DNA from: a virus | Reading direction: 5' to 3' (one strand) | IMG/VR virus record: IMGVR_UViG_3300031578_000200 | Span: 1-33,309 of that record | Length of the DNA: 33,309 bases | Part shown: in pieces, positions 1 through 8,121 of the stretch | Position numbering within the stretch: position 1 is the stretch's first letter | How the letters are laid out: the number at the start of each line of letters is the position of its first letter | Made by a program: the position numbers and the translations under genes | The notes under the pieces: generated by a model | What the model saw: only the letters and a program-made list of their open reading frames with translations | Database searches by the model: none | Told to the model about the DNA's origin: nothing

Positions 1-1180
1 TTATACGGGTTGTATCTACGACAAACTGATTATCTTTTGCGCTCGTTTCAAGGTAATCAACCCACGCAATTCCATCGTCTGAAACCTCCATATTAACAGG
101 AACACCGCCGCCGCCATTGTTTGTAATCGCAGTTAGCGCAACCCCAGTCAAACTAGACGTTTCCGCAAAATCACCAATACCATAATTCAGGGCGGTAACC
201 ATGCTTGATTTTATTGCAGCCTGATCGAAAACCGCGCTTGTAGACGTTTTTTGAATATCGAAACGAATATATAAATCTTCGGCTGTGGGGCGGTCAAACT
301 TCGCAGTAAACACCGACCCAGTGTCAGTGTCTATATTTACAGATACAGCGCCCTTCATTCCAGAGCCAGCCGTTTTACGTGAAAATATAACCTGTGCAAT
401 ATCAGTATTCGCACCAGCTTCAACAATACACCATATGCTGTGTGCGGGTATTCCATCCGCATCCGTTGCGTTTGTGATGTTTTCATATACCTTAACACCA
501 GTAACACCGTCAATATTTAACAGAGCGGCTTCAATCCCGTTCAGGTATCCTGTAGATGCAATCGCAACGCTTCGTTGCCTACGAATACGCAATTCACTGT
601 CAGTTTCTTCATTTTGGCCAGTTTCAAGAACACCACTTGAGTTTGTCACAGAAACAACACCCAAAACAATTGTAACGAAGTTTTCAATAGTCCCCACCGT
701 GGCGGATACCTCGCCAACCGTACGCGCTCTAAAATTACGTGTATAAGAACCAACGGTCAAAACAGCCGTATCAATTAAAATCCATTCATTTCCCGCATCA
801 TCCGCTATTGTATAGCCCACGCCGTCAGGATTATCAAAGTCACCATCAAGCCCCGATAACGTCACAGTGCGATCAACCACAATATCAATCGGCTGCACTG
901 TATATGTACCGCCTTGACGTTCTATGTTATTGAGCGCAACACGTTGATCTAACGTAACACCAACGGCTTGGTCAGGGTCAAACCCTGAATTAATACTCGC
1001 AATATACTCCCTAATATCCCGCGACATTTGCGTAACAATACCGATTATCTGCCCATCAGGTGAGTTTTGATCAACGTTTATATCGTTGCCGTAGATATCC
1101 TGAAAATCAGCAACCAAGTCCGCGCGGATTTCAGTTGATGTTTTTATTTGTAAGCCGTCGGCATCAAAAATATCAGGCAT
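1..1180 (-). CDS. Baseplate J-like protein (3' end off the window)
   Basis: Builds the baseplate wedge rim that links the tail hub to the fibres in contractile-tail phages. I translated 393 codons by hand from ATG at 1180 to the left edge with no stop. The N-terminus MPDIFDADGLQIKT, then DFQDIYGNDINVDQNSPDGQ and QMSRDIREYIASINSGFDPDQA, is the classic J-like opening (Mu gp47/P2 gpJ family). ETDSELRIRRQRSVAIAS and YLNGIEAALLNIDGVTGVKV, also family hallmarks, follow in the middle. GGAG lies 9 bases before the ATG, and the gene begins 3 bases after the gp25-like gene. The last visible residues are FVVDTTRI. Joined to the other window end, the frame adds TILN and a stop. Family call is firm; the true end is not visible. 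Confidence 0.9.
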   Translation of the reverse strand, partial: MPDIFDADGLQIKTSTEIRADLVADFQDIYGNDINVDQNSPDGQIIGIVTQMSRDIREYIASINSGFDPDQAVGVTLDQRVALNNIERQGGTYTVQPIDIVVDRTVTLSGLDGDFDNPDGVGYTIADDAGNEWILIDTAVLTVGSYTRNFRARTVGEVSATVGTIENFVTIVLGVVSVTNSSGVLETGQNEETDSELRIRRQRSVAIASTGYLNGIEAALLNIDGVTGVKVYENITNATDADGIPAHSIWCIVEAGANTDIAQVIFSRKTAGSGMKGAVSVNIDTDTGSVFTAKFDRPTAEDLYIRFDIQKTSTSAVFDQAAIKSSMVTALNYGIGDFAETSSLTGVALTAITNNGGGGVPVNMEVSDDGIAWVDYLETSAKDNQFVVDTTRI

Positions 1181-1183
1181 ATG

Positions 1184-1537
1184 TTAAAACTCCAAATTCA
1201 GGGTATCAGTAAATTCTTGGCTGTAAATCGTTAAAACAGAATAATCAGCCACGAACGCCCTATCGTTAAGTATTGTATCAAATTCTTTTATTGAGGTCAC
1301 GCCCTCACTTTGTAGAATTATACGGCGCAAATCCAACTCGAGCAATAAACGTTGATTTTTGCTACCAATGCGATTTATCCAGTCGATGCCCGCCGATTGA
1401 TCGAAAAAACAATCATTAACCCAAGACTGTATGCGCGTTTTAATATTTAGGCCAATAGCTGTGTTTCTGCTAGTGAAATTCTGCTTTCCACTTCCAAACG
1501 TCCAATCGTTATCACTTGTTAAGTTTCTAAATATCAT
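1184..1537 (-). CDS. Baseplate wedge protein, gp25/Mu gp46-like
   Basis: Likely the gp25/W-like wedge protein that joins the baseplate core to the sheath. It is 117 residues from the chosen ATG (MIFRNLTSDNDWTFG). Matching patterns are NTAIGLNIKTRIQSWVNDCF, GIDWINRIGSKNQ and IILQSEGVTSIKEFD, where a DW or GIDW motif and a helix ending in EGV are typical of the family. The ATG overlaps the 3' end of the spike gene by 11 bases and has GGATGAG just upstream. An in-frame ATG at 1546 and one at 1579 are also open, but the family usually starts close to the DWxFG motif. The order spike, gp25, J is the same as Mu gp45, gp46, gp47. Confidence 0.8.
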   Translation of the reverse strand: MIFRNLTSDNDWTFGSGKQNFTSRNTAIGLNIKTRIQSWVNDCFFDQSAGIDWINRIGSKNQRLLLELDLRRIILQSEGVTSIKEFDTILNDRAFVADYSVLTIYSQEFTDTLNLEF

Positions 1538-2180
1538 TAGGCTCATCCGTATTTCCACCACCAACAAGAACGCCGCCATGCGTATGAGTATTGTGGTTTA
1601 TTTGCTTACCATCAAAGTCAGTCGATAATACACCATTTATATCAACATTTCCATTCATCGTTATATTTCCGTTCATGGTTATGCCATCATCGGTTAAATC
1701 AACACTTGCATTTTCGGAATAAAATATACGTATCCCATCCGCAAGATAATTAGGGATTGGATTAATCAACGGGCGGATACCAACCAAACAAATAGCGTCT
1801 GAAATATCGTGAGTACGTGAAACTGTAGGGGCTTGCCCGTCACCAGAATTTAGCCAGTTGTCAATTTGCCTATCAGCAAAAAATATAATACAGCTATCAC
1901 CCGACTGTATCGGCATACTCATAAACGCATCGCCGCCGAATAGTGATATAACGGGGCATTCAAGCAATAACGGGTATTCTCTTACCTCACGCGTATCATC
2001 ATCATTGATTTTCGTTACTTGCTTCATGGCGATTTTAACCGTTGCAAGCTGTGTTGACGTGCTAAATGATTGGATTGTTCCGATTTGAACGCAGTTGATC
2101 TTCACCGACAAATCACGTTTTGCAGCTTCTAAAACCCTGTTTAAATCAGGGGGGACAATGGTATTAAAACTATCAGCCAT
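1527..2180 (-). CDS. Baseplate spike protein, Gp138/gpV-like
   Basis: Probably the membrane-piercing spike at the tip of the tail tube. The 217-residue protein has an N-terminal OB-fold-like region (about 25-150, with KINCVQIGTIQSF and LLLECPVISLFGG), as in the Gp138/gpV/gp45 family. A short repetitive beta segment follows (MNGNITMNGNVDINGVL, about 168-184), then a C-terminal HNTHTHGG with His196, His199 and His201. In known spikes (P2 gpV, phi92 gp138) a HxH pair from each of three chains binds iron at the needle tip; that role is inferred here. It overlaps the hub gene upstream by 8 bases. RBS-like sequence lies inside the hub gene. Confidence 0.85.
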   Translation of the reverse strand: MADSFNTIVPPDLNRVLEAAKRDLSVKINCVQIGTIQSFSTSTQLATVKIAMKQVTKINDDDTREVREYPLLLECPVISLFGGDAFMSMPIQSGDSCIIFFADRQIDNWLNSGDGQAPTVSRTHDISDAICLVGIRPLINPIPNYLADGIRIFYSENASVDLTDDGITMNGNITMNGNVDINGVLSTDFDGKQINHNTHTHGGVLVGGGNTDEPNDI

Positions 2181-3027
2181 TTACCACCTCAAAACGGTTA
2201 TTTCCAACGAATAATTGTAGCATAGTTCGGCAATTTCCGCCAACGGCTTCTGATATAACTCCCTCATGATTTATGCCGACAACCTTATATTGACCATTAT
2301 AAATTGGAAGAACTCCGCTTTCCAATTCCACCCTTTGCCCGATATCTATGCGCGGCTCAAACAGGGTAGACGTTGTTAAATACGCATCATCACGGCGGGG
2401 TGTTTCGAGTAATCCTGTTTGAGCATTAATAACAAAAACCTGATTTTCCGTTGTTTCGTAACGCTTAAGAACGTAAACGCGGTTATTATCAACAAAAACC
2501 TGATTATCGCTGTATTTTCGAATTAAATCATATGTGTTTCCGTTCAAAACAGTAGGACGTTGCAGCACATCAGAAAAATCACCAACTGCGCCGCGTGTGA
2601 GCGTAGGGAATTGACCAATTAAAAACTCGATAACATCGCCAACGGTATTCCCGCCGTCAATCGTGGTGAACGTTTGAGTTTCGTTCATGTCAAATTTACC
2701 AGAATAAGCAGATATTTTTGTTACAATATCTACGCCCTCACGTGCGCTTGATGCCTCTGATATCGTGCCGTCAAACATAAGTGATAGCGTGTCATAACCG
2801 CCCTCGAAACGAATTGTGCGCCCTGATATATTAAACCTGTCTTGGAATATACGGTCACGCGCGGATTTTCCAAGGTTATAAATATCAATATCAAGTGTAT
2901 TAAAACTATCTAATATAGATCGCTGCACGTTAAAACGCACAGTAAGTGGCATGGTCACAATTATTGGCTCACCTCCATCAAGCGGATCGATTACAATCCT
3001 ATAACTGCGCCCAAACTTATTACTCAT
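2173..3027 (-). CDS. Baseplate hub protein, gpD/gp27-like
   Basis: Likely the trimeric hub between tail tube and spike. The 284-residue protein begins with a beta-rich region (VTMPLTVRFNVQRSILDSFN, about 24-43) and has RIFQDRFNISGRTIRFEGGYD. This resembles baseplate hub or tail-tube-terminator domains that bind the spike. A C-terminal stretch near 225-265 (RIDIGQRVELES, YNGQYKVVGINHEGVISEAV) matches the closing domain of such hubs, where GxYKVxGIxHxG is typical. It sits between the plug-like and spike genes, exactly where a hub is expected. The start ATG overlaps the previous stop as ATGA. Identification is by pattern and position rather than by one diagnostic motif. Confidence 0.75.
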   Translation of the reverse strand: MSNKFGRSYRIVIDPLDGGEPIIVTMPLTVRFNVQRSILDSFNTLDIDIYNLGKSARDRIFQDRFNISGRTIRFEGGYDTLSLMFDGTISEASSAREGVDIVTKISAYSGKFDMNETQTFTTIDGGNTVGDVIEFLIGQFPTLTRGAVGDFSDVLQRPTVLNGNTYDLIRKYSDNQVFVDNNRVYVLKRYETTENQVFVINAQTGLLETPRRDDAYLTTSTLFEPRIDIGQRVELESGVLPIYNGQYKVVGINHEGVISEAVGGNCRTMLQLFVGNNRFEVVNG

Positions 3028-3365
3028 GAGTAATAAAACTCCTCGGTTTCCTCGATATCGTCCGCGTCCATGAGATATAAAAACGCGCTTTGGTCGGTGA
3101 AGTCTCCAATAAAATACGGATCAAGCCCCGAAACTGTGACGCAATTAATACCAAAATCTATATTATTTCTGTATTTCCGCAAGATATTAGGAGAATTAAC
3201 AACACGCACCCCGTTTAGGATAAATCCAGTTTCATCCGATACATCCATAAACCATGCTTCTTGCGTTGGTAGATAACTCAAGGTTAGTGTGATACGTTGA
3301 CCCGCGTTTCCTGTCAAAAATAATTGCTGGTATGTTGCGTCTGATATCTTATCTATATATTTCAT
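3024..3365 (-). CDS. Baseplate plug-like protein (DUF6983 type)
   Basis: A 113-residue small baseplate protein. It has TGNAGQRITLTLSYLPTQEA, then WFMDVSDETGFILNGVRVV, then SPNILRKYRNNIDFGINCV, and ends in an acidic LYLMDADDIEETEEFY tail. This order (L-Y-L-P-T-Q-x-x-WFMDV, L-N-G-V, N-I-L-R, F-G-I) is the pattern I know from the phage baseplate plug family, which occurs next to Dit-like and hub genes. Its exact role in the tail is inferred from the family name and position. It overlaps both neighbours by ATGA, indicating coupled translation. No signal peptide or membrane segment is visible. Confidence 0.7.
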   Translation of the reverse strand: MKYIDKISDATYQQLFLTGNAGQRITLTLSYLPTQEAWFMDVSDETGFILNGVRVVNSPNILRKYRNNIDFGINCVTVSGLDPYFIGDFTDQSAFLYLMDADDIEETEEFYYS

Positions 3366-4213
3366 ATCGAGTACGGATTCCTTCCTATCGCAGCTTCACG
3401 CGCCCTACGCGCAGCCAAGTGTTGTGATAACGGATCACTTGCATTATCAGGATTAACGGTTAGCCCCTCAACATTTCCGATTGTTGTTAAGTCCTCGTAT
3501 TGAGGCTGCGCCCTGCCTTGGTATATATCTTCGGGGCTTGCGTCCGCCGCTATATATTTTGAGTTCTTAACATCCGTTTGCAGCATTTGCGTGGTTCTTA
3601 TTTCTTTCAGGGTTATTGAAAAATCGCTAATATATTTACTATCTTCTCCCTGTCTTGCGGTCACAGTTTCAATCGCCATACGGTTCATAAACTCAAACGG
3701 CGTTTGAACACTCACAAGATATTTACCTTCCATGAGCGCCTTGAAATACATGTACGCTTGCTCTTGCTTTGACGATGGCGGTAATAGATTTTTTGTAAAC
3801 GCGTAATAATCAGTGATTTTGTTTATATCAGTCAATTCTAATTCGGATAAATCAAGATTATCATTTTTCACGGTGTTAACAATCTGCGATGCAGCGCTTG
3901 ATAGCACTGGCAGAAATGGCGTTAATGTTGTGAGTTTTTGAGTAATACGCGCAATCGGTTGACCACCCCTATCATCTCCTTGATAAACCACCTCGCCAAC
4001 ATAGCCCTTTAGTGTCAGGGCTTTTGGGCGTATCGCAATATGATCTTGAACGGTTGTGTTATCTTCAAGGTAATGATCTGTGATTTCCGCGCGTAATTCA
4101 ACGGACGTTTCACCCTCAACATCAAACAAAAACCCGCCAAACCCGAACGCGTTCAAAGGGCGAACAACATAAGCCGAAACGGATGATTTTAATAAATCCA
4201 GATTTGTAGCCAT
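3362..4213 (-). CDS. Dit-like tail/baseplate protein
   Basis: A 283-residue protein with an N-terminal Dit-like domain. Key stretch is VELRAEITDHYLEDNTTVQD followed by HIAIRPKALTLKGYVGEV (about 36-75). That E-I-T-x-HxVEDN-x-x-x-xDHIA signature marks Dit-like phage tail N-terminal domains. Such proteins cap the tail tube and organise the baseplate. The middle carries helical segments with few motifs. Near the C-terminus, MAIETVTARQGEDSKYISDF and SITLKEIRT resemble the second half of the domain. It follows the tape measure gene, the usual Dit position. The ATG overlaps the tape measure stop as TAATG. Confidence 0.75.
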   Translation of the reverse strand: MATNLDLLKSSVSAYVVRPLNAFGFGGFLFDVEGETSVELRAEITDHYLEDNTTVQDHIAIRPKALTLKGYVGEVVYQGDDRGGQPIARITQKLTTLTPFLPVLSSAASQIVNTVKNDNLDLSELELTDINKITDYYAFTKNLLPPSSKQEQAYMYFKALMEGKYLVSVQTPFEFMNRMAIETVTARQGEDSKYISDFSITLKEIRTTQMLQTDVKNSKYIAADASPEDIYQGRAQPQYEDLTTIGNVEGLTVNPDNASDPLSQHLAARRAREAAIGRNPYSI

Positions 4214-5406
4214 TATTGGACAACCCCTCTTGATTGCTGTGATATAGCCGCGTCCAGTGTGCGTTTCTCTTTCTGCGCTATCATATCTGATAATGTTAAA
4301 TTATCACCGTTCGATGCAATATTCCACACATTATTAACCGTGAGTTGCCCAGACGCAGACATGCGGGAAAAATCAGTAGGAGCTGGGATTAGGCCATTAG
4401 CAGGGTTTGAAAAATCCCCACCAACCCCTGCCATATTTGCAGAATATTGGGAAAGACCTTTAGCAAGAAACGCTAATCTATCATACACCTTAAGTATTAC
4501 ACTATCCTCAAGACCTCTCAATGCCTTGCCAAAATCATTGATAGCTAATGCCAGAGCTATAAACAATGAAACCATCGGATTGAGCGCTATAAATAAGGCA
4601 ACAGCCATAGCTTTTATGGAGTTTACCGCTTCGGGCGATAATGTCGAAAAGAATTTTGAAAGCGCGTCAGAAACGGCAATTATGTTTGACGCCGTATCCT
4701 TCATAACAGGAATTAAGTTTTCCATGAAAACGATCATTTCGTCTGAAATATCTGCGGATAACTCACCGCGCAATAACTGCCATTGGAACGCTAACTCTTT
4801 TTGCGCTTCGGCTATATCTTCTAAACGCTTTCTGTTTTCACCGCCCAAAATCGGCTTATTAAACAGGGTGTTAAATTCCTGATTTGTGGCCTTAATCGCT
4901 TGAATAAATTCGGAGGTCAATCCAAGCTCAGACATTAAATCGCGTGTTCGATCTGCGCCATATAGCCCCACGTTTCGAGAATAATTCTCACGCAATCGGT
5001 TAATGACATCCATAGGGTTCATGTTGCCGATATCATTCAAACCAAGCATTCCCGCTTGGCCTATTGCGCCTTGCCCGAACTTCGCTTGTGAAATCGTATC
5101 AGATAACGCACGAAACGCACCGATAGTCTGCTCAAAAGATACATTAGAATTTAAACGCCCGATTACATTGTAAAAACGCTCAACATCATCGGATGCATAC
5201 CCAGTTTCTTCACGGAAGTTTTTAAGCTCAACAGACGTGCGAACCGCGCCAGAAACGAACGCATTCACAGCGAATGCAGCGCCAGACATCACGCCCACCA
5301 TCTTAAGCAAGCCCGTCATGCCGTTTTTAACTTCTTGATTGAAATCTTTTAGCTGTTTATCATCAACATCGAAGCCTAACGCGACAAATAATTCACCGAC
5401 CTGCAT
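4213..5406 (-). CDS. Tape measure protein (short)
   Basis: Sets tail length and probably helps DNA cross the host envelope. It is 397 residues, short for the family. The opening MQVGELFVALGFDVDDKQLK is typical of tape measure N-termini (self-assembly segment). A small hydrophobic stretch lies near 30-50 (GVMSGAAFAVNAFVSGAV), and a longer one near 265-290 (IKAMAVALFIALNPMVSLFI) is probably membrane-active. The rest is helical. Using the rule of about 1.5 angstrom per residue known from other phages, the tail would be near 60 nm (inference). The start overlaps the stop of the frameshifted chaperone gene as TAATG. Confidence 0.85.
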   Translation of the reverse strand: MQVGELFVALGFDVDDKQLKDFNQEVKNGMTGLLKMVGVMSGAAFAVNAFVSGAVRTSVELKNFREETGYASDDVERFYNVIGRLNSNVSFEQTIGAFRALSDTISQAKFGQGAIGQAGMLGLNDIGNMNPMDVINRLRENYSRNVGLYGADRTRDLMSELGLTSEFIQAIKATNQEFNTLFNKPILGGENRKRLEDIAEAQKELAFQWQLLRGELSADISDEMIVFMENLIPVMKDTASNIIAVSDALSKFFSTLSPEAVNSIKAMAVALFIALNPMVSLFIALALAINDFGKALRGLEDSVILKVYDRLAFLAKGLSQYSANMAGVGGDFSNPANGLIPAPTDFSRMSASGQLTVNNVWNIASNGDNLTLSDMIAQKEKRTLDAAISQQSRGVVQ

Positions 5407-5690
5407 TATACGTCACCTCTTTTTGTCATTGCGATATACTCGGCTTCATAATCACGCTCGAACGCTTCGTAGTTAATAATATTCATTACGATATTAACAG
5501 GGGCACGCAATATCGCTTGTGGATTTCCCCCGTAGTATCCTGATTTAGCTAAACGTATGGCATAAAACATAGCCATATCATTTATATCTATTTCGGGGTT
5601 TTCGTCCCTGCCTTCGCTAAAATGCCCATAAACGGTTTTAACTGTGAAAGCAGAGCCTTGAAAAAAGGGCGCAAATTCTCCTTTAGACAT
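5406..5690 (-). CDS. Tail assembly chaperone, frameshift extension (gpT-like)
   Basis: This open frame lies -1 to the preceding chaperone gene and overlaps its last 103 bases. It is most likely made as the C-terminal part of a fusion: ribosomes slip at 5660-5669, and residue F118 of the first frame is followed by QGSAFTVKTVYGHF. The fused product would be 202 residues, 84 of them from this frame. ATG at 5690 opens a 94-residue version but has no good ribosome binding site. The position between tube and tape measure, plus NDMAMFYAIRLAKSGYYGG and the end EAEYIAMTKRGDV, fits the T part of the G/GT chaperones that coat the tape measure during assembly. Confidence 0.8.
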   Translation of the reverse strand: MSKGEFAPFFQGSAFTVKTVYGHFSEGRDENPEIDINDMAMFYAIRLAKSGYYGGNPQAILRAPVNIVMNIINYEAFERDYEAEYIAMTKRGDV

Positions 5691-6013
5691 GCGATAACGA
5701 TTTCATAATAATCTTCACGCGCTTCAATATCTTCAAACGTTTGCAATGTGATTTTCTCACCGCCGCGCGTGCAACGCGCCAAACACTTAAACATTACGTC
5801 TTGAATTTCAGAAGAGCTATCAACCAACAACGCTATTTTTGCAATCGCAGCAACGTCAAATTCCTGCTCATTAACCGATTTACTCGCGTCAACATTAAAA
5901 CTAAAATCAGAACCCGACATCACGCGCCCGATTGCCGATTTTAACTCAAGAACATCTTGAAAATCAGCCGCATTGATAACGATTTTTTTACCGCTTATCG
6001 ACTTAAATTCCAT
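5588..6013 (-). CDS. Tail assembly chaperone (gpG-like)
   Basis: A 141-residue protein with ordinary helical content: MEFKSISGKKIVINAADFQD, AAIAKIALLVDSSSEIQDVM, then a Cys-containing FKCLARCTRGGEKI and EDIEAREDYYEIVIACLKEN. The zero-frame product ends FMGILAKAGTKTPK. A share of ribosomes probably shift at codons 116-118 (CCT TTT TTC) and make a longer GT form. It lies between the tail tube and the tape measure, the standard place for these chaperones in siphoviruses and myoviruses alike. The start overlaps the tube stop as TAATG. Sequence similarity inside this family is low, so the call rests on position plus the frameshift. Confidence 0.8.
   Translation of the reverse strand: MEFKSISGKKIVINAADFQDVLELKSAIGRVMSGSDFSFNVDASKSVNEQEFDVAAIAKIALLVDSSSEIQDVMFKCLARCTRGGEKITLQTFEDIEAREDYYEIVIACLKENLRPFFKALLSQLKPFMGILAKAGTKTPK
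5660..5684 (-). promoter_or_regulatory. -1 programmed frameshift site of the tail chaperone
   Basis: On the minus strand the sequence reads AAAGGAG, eight or nine bases of spacer, then CCCTTTTTTC at 5669-5660. In the first gene's frame this is C CCT TTT TTC, so two nested slippery heptamers exist: C CCT TTT and T TTT TTC. Slipping one base back joins the frame that continues to 5406. The AGGAG is followed by no usable start codon, so it is well placed as an internal Shine-Dalgarno stimulator, as in dnaX. I see no strong stem-loop downstream. Frameshifting at this place is a conserved trait of tail assembly chaperones. Confidence 0.8.
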
Positions 6014-6468
6014 TACTGAATACTCCGTTTTGCGCTTGCAAATCTCATGACATAAATCGCAGTCCCTTGCTCGGTATCGCCTGAAACGTTATCCTTGCTG
6101 TCAGGGCGGCGAGAAATCATTCCGCCTTGCAACTGCGAAACATCGCGGTACACGTTGCCGTCACCATCGCCCAAACGCTTTACAAACTCACCAGACGCTA
6201 AAACAGTCGTTGCGAAATCAGCGTTCATATCAGATAATTTTCTCTGCATGAAACGATCATCACTTGATCCGCGAATTAGACGCAGGGTAAACGTTGCCGC
6301 GTTTCCTTTTTCGTTCTTAGCAAAAATAGTGTTTTGATTTTTACCAACGCTATCCATAACCAAATCTTCGTTATAAACAACCGTGGAAACGTCATTGTCT
6401 GAAAAATCAACAAAAACCCTATCCCATAATGTGAGCGTATCATCGCCCGTAATTGTAAATGTTGCCAT
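6013..6468 (-). CDS. Tail tube protein (DUF3277-like)
   Basis: The 151-residue protein is probably the inner tube subunit through which DNA passes. It starts MATFTITGDDTLTLWDRVFV and continues with VMDSVGKNQNTIFAKNEKGN, AATFTLRLIRGSSDDRFMQ and a beta-rich C-terminus. The layout (a short beta opening, a K-N-E-K-G-N-A-A-T-F-T-L-x-L strand and a central helix of about D-x-x-N-x-x-L) resembles tube proteins that follow DUF3383 sheaths in KPP10-like phages. The position between the sheath and chaperone genes supports this. A clear AGGAG-type site lies before the ATG. The family name is my inference from pattern and order. Confidence 0.75.
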   Translation of the reverse strand: MATFTITGDDTLTLWDRVFVDFSDNDVSTVVYNEDLVMDSVGKNQNTIFAKNEKGNAATFTLRLIRGSSDDRFMQRKLSDMNADFATTVLASGEFVKRLGDGDGNVYRDVSQLQGGMISRRPDSKDNVSGDTEQGTAIYVMRFASAKRSIQ

Positions 6469-6480
6469 GTTTTACTACTC

Positions 6481-6630
6481 CTATAAAATAACTCTAATAA
6501 GTTCACCAACATTGGCGGTGTCAAGTGCCATATAACGCCCATTTTTTCTTGCGTTAAACTTATCGTCTACACTAACGCTTTCACCACGATTGATATCATT
6601 TATAGCCTCGCACCAACGTATTTCACTCAT
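6481..6630 (-). CDS. Small protein between sheath and tube genes
   Basis: A 49-residue reading frame, MSEIRWCEAINDINRGESVS to GELIRVIL. A strong AAGGAG lies eight bases before its ATG and it fills the gap between sheath and tube with the right spacing (15 bases after the sheath stop, 12 before the tube ATG). The sequence has the composition of a soluble, mostly charged protein; no membrane segment is visible. I do not recognise a family. Because it is co-translated with tail genes it may be a minor tail component or an assembly factor. Confidence in its being a gene is fair because of the ribosome site and the exact fit. Confidence 0.7.
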   Translation of the reverse strand: MSEIRWCEAINDINRGESVSVDDKFNARKNGRYMALDTANVGELIRVIL

Positions 6631-6645
6631 ATTTACTACTCCTTA

Positions 6646-8118
6646 TTAATCATTAACCAATACTATAACATCAGAGCTATGAATTGCCCCTGCACGTTTA
6701 ATAGCAATTTGTACAAGCGGCGCTTTTCTTGCTTCACGATCCACCGCGCTTTGTTGTGTAATCGGTTCGCTGTATGTGTAATAACCATTTGTTTCGATAT
6801 TTTCATCAAACACCTCAGGATCACCGAAGCGCTCGGATGAAGTCCATGAACCCGCTGCAATAACACCGTTACGAACATATCGAACACAAACACCAGAATA
6901 CGCAGCTTTAAGGCCGTTCATGCCCTGCTCTGTTTGCGGTACTTTCGTGTTAGTTTGACGTAGATAATTAAAACCAGCCGTTTCAAGCGCAAATTTAAGC
7001 GCAAGGTCATTATATGGATTATCAAAATAATCATTTCCACCAGACGAAACAACACATGGCAAACCATCAACGCTTATATAAACATCTACGCCGTTTGTAT
7101 CTGCTTGTCCAAGGATCGTCTGATTGATACCAGTGTCAGGCGTAATAGTCGCAAGCTGTTTAAACTGCATAGTTTGCGCGGTATTTGAACCACTGAAATT
7201 AACCGAGAACGCACGACCAGCATATGCAGCCTTGTATAAATTCGCCGCTTGTGGTGATGTTGTGTAACCAAGCAAGCGCGTGCGCGTATTTCCTGATTGT
7301 TGCACTGTTTCGCCAATCCCGCCGATAATATCAACCGTTGAAGAAACATGGTGAACAAACATTCTATCTTGCGCCTGTACCGCGTCCGAAGTCGCTTCGA
7401 TAACATCATCTTCCATTTCGAGATTAGTCATAACAGGAACAAAGCCAACCGCACCAGACATGCGCGTGATTGCTTCTAATAGCGTTTCACCAGACGCGTC
7501 AATGCCGCTTGTGGCAGTACCGCCCGCCGCGTTAAAATAACCCGCGCCAGATAAATCAGTACCAGACCCGCCCGCGTCAGAAATAACAACATCGCTATCC
7601 GCGCCGACTTTCTTAGATTTGAACACAAGCGTATTACTAACAGCCGTTACAATAACATTCGCAAGTTGTCCATCAAGGATAGTCGCGACATCATCAAGAT
7701 CAGTGGCGTTTGTAAAATCAAGGCCAAGCAAGTCGATAGAAACACCATCAACGTCAACGTTAATATCTCCATCACTCACCAGAAGAATATCATTTAAATT
7801 TGCGGAAATATTAGCAGTTGTGAAATCGCCCTGTGTAGCAGATACCGCCGCGATCATCGGGATAACAACCAAACGCCCCGTTCCAGTACGAAGGTTTGGT
7901 GACTGTGAAAATACAGCGTTAGCCATTTGAGCGGTAACAGATGCAGTCCCGTATAATTCCGCAACCGTAGACGCGCCAACATGAGTTGTGAACGTATCAA
8001 GCCCGCTTGGTGTTTCGGTTGTGAACAACGCCAATGAATTAACGTTCTTTTCAGTCAACCCGCTTGGGGTGTTTGTGATGCTCACATTAATAAAATAATT
8101 AACAGGGATTATCGCCAT
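6646..8118 (-). CDS. Contractile tail sheath protein (DUF3383 type)
   Basis: The 490-residue protein forms the contractile outer sheath. It opens MAIIPVNYFINVSITNTPSG, followed by NVNSLALFTTETPSGLDTFT and a region rich in small residues typical of DUF3383 proteins. The C-terminal part (QTEQGMNGLKAAYSGVCVRY, AAGSWTSSERFGDPEVFDEN, EPITQQSAVDREARKAPLVQ, then IAIKRAGAIHSSDVIVLVN) is a strong match to the family, where the end strands link neighbouring subunits. An AACGGAG-like site precedes the ATG. The gene is followed by a small 49-residue gene and the tube gene, the expected order. The short tape measure predicts a short sheath. Confidence 0.9.
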   Translation of the reverse strand: MAIIPVNYFINVSITNTPSGLTEKNVNSLALFTTETPSGLDTFTTHVGASTVAELYGTASVTAQMANAVFSQSPNLRTGTGRLVVIPMIAAVSATQGDFTTANISANLNDILLVSDGDINVDVDGVSIDLLGLDFTNATDLDDVATILDGQLANVIVTAVSNTLVFKSKKVGADSDVVISDAGGSGTDLSGAGYFNAAGGTATSGIDASGETLLEAITRMSGAVGFVPVMTNLEMEDDVIEATSDAVQAQDRMFVHHVSSTVDIIGGIGETVQQSGNTRTRLLGYTTSPQAANLYKAAYAGRAFSVNFSGSNTAQTMQFKQLATITPDTGINQTILGQADTNGVDVYISVDGLPCVVSSGGNDYFDNPYNDLALKFALETAGFNYLRQTNTKVPQTEQGMNGLKAAYSGVCVRYVRNGVIAAGSWTSSERFGDPEVFDENIETNGYYTYSEPITQQSAVDREARKAPLVQIAIKRAGAIHSSDVIVLVND

Positions 8119-8121
8119 GGT

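Noticed and set aside
285-746. Plus-strand 153-codon open frame opposite the J gene
   Set aside because: Antisense shadow; the minus frame is a clear J-like protein with family motifs.
4259-4882. Plus-strand 207-codon frame opposite the tape measure
   Set aside because: Antisense to a recognisable tape measure protein; no ribosome site or family.
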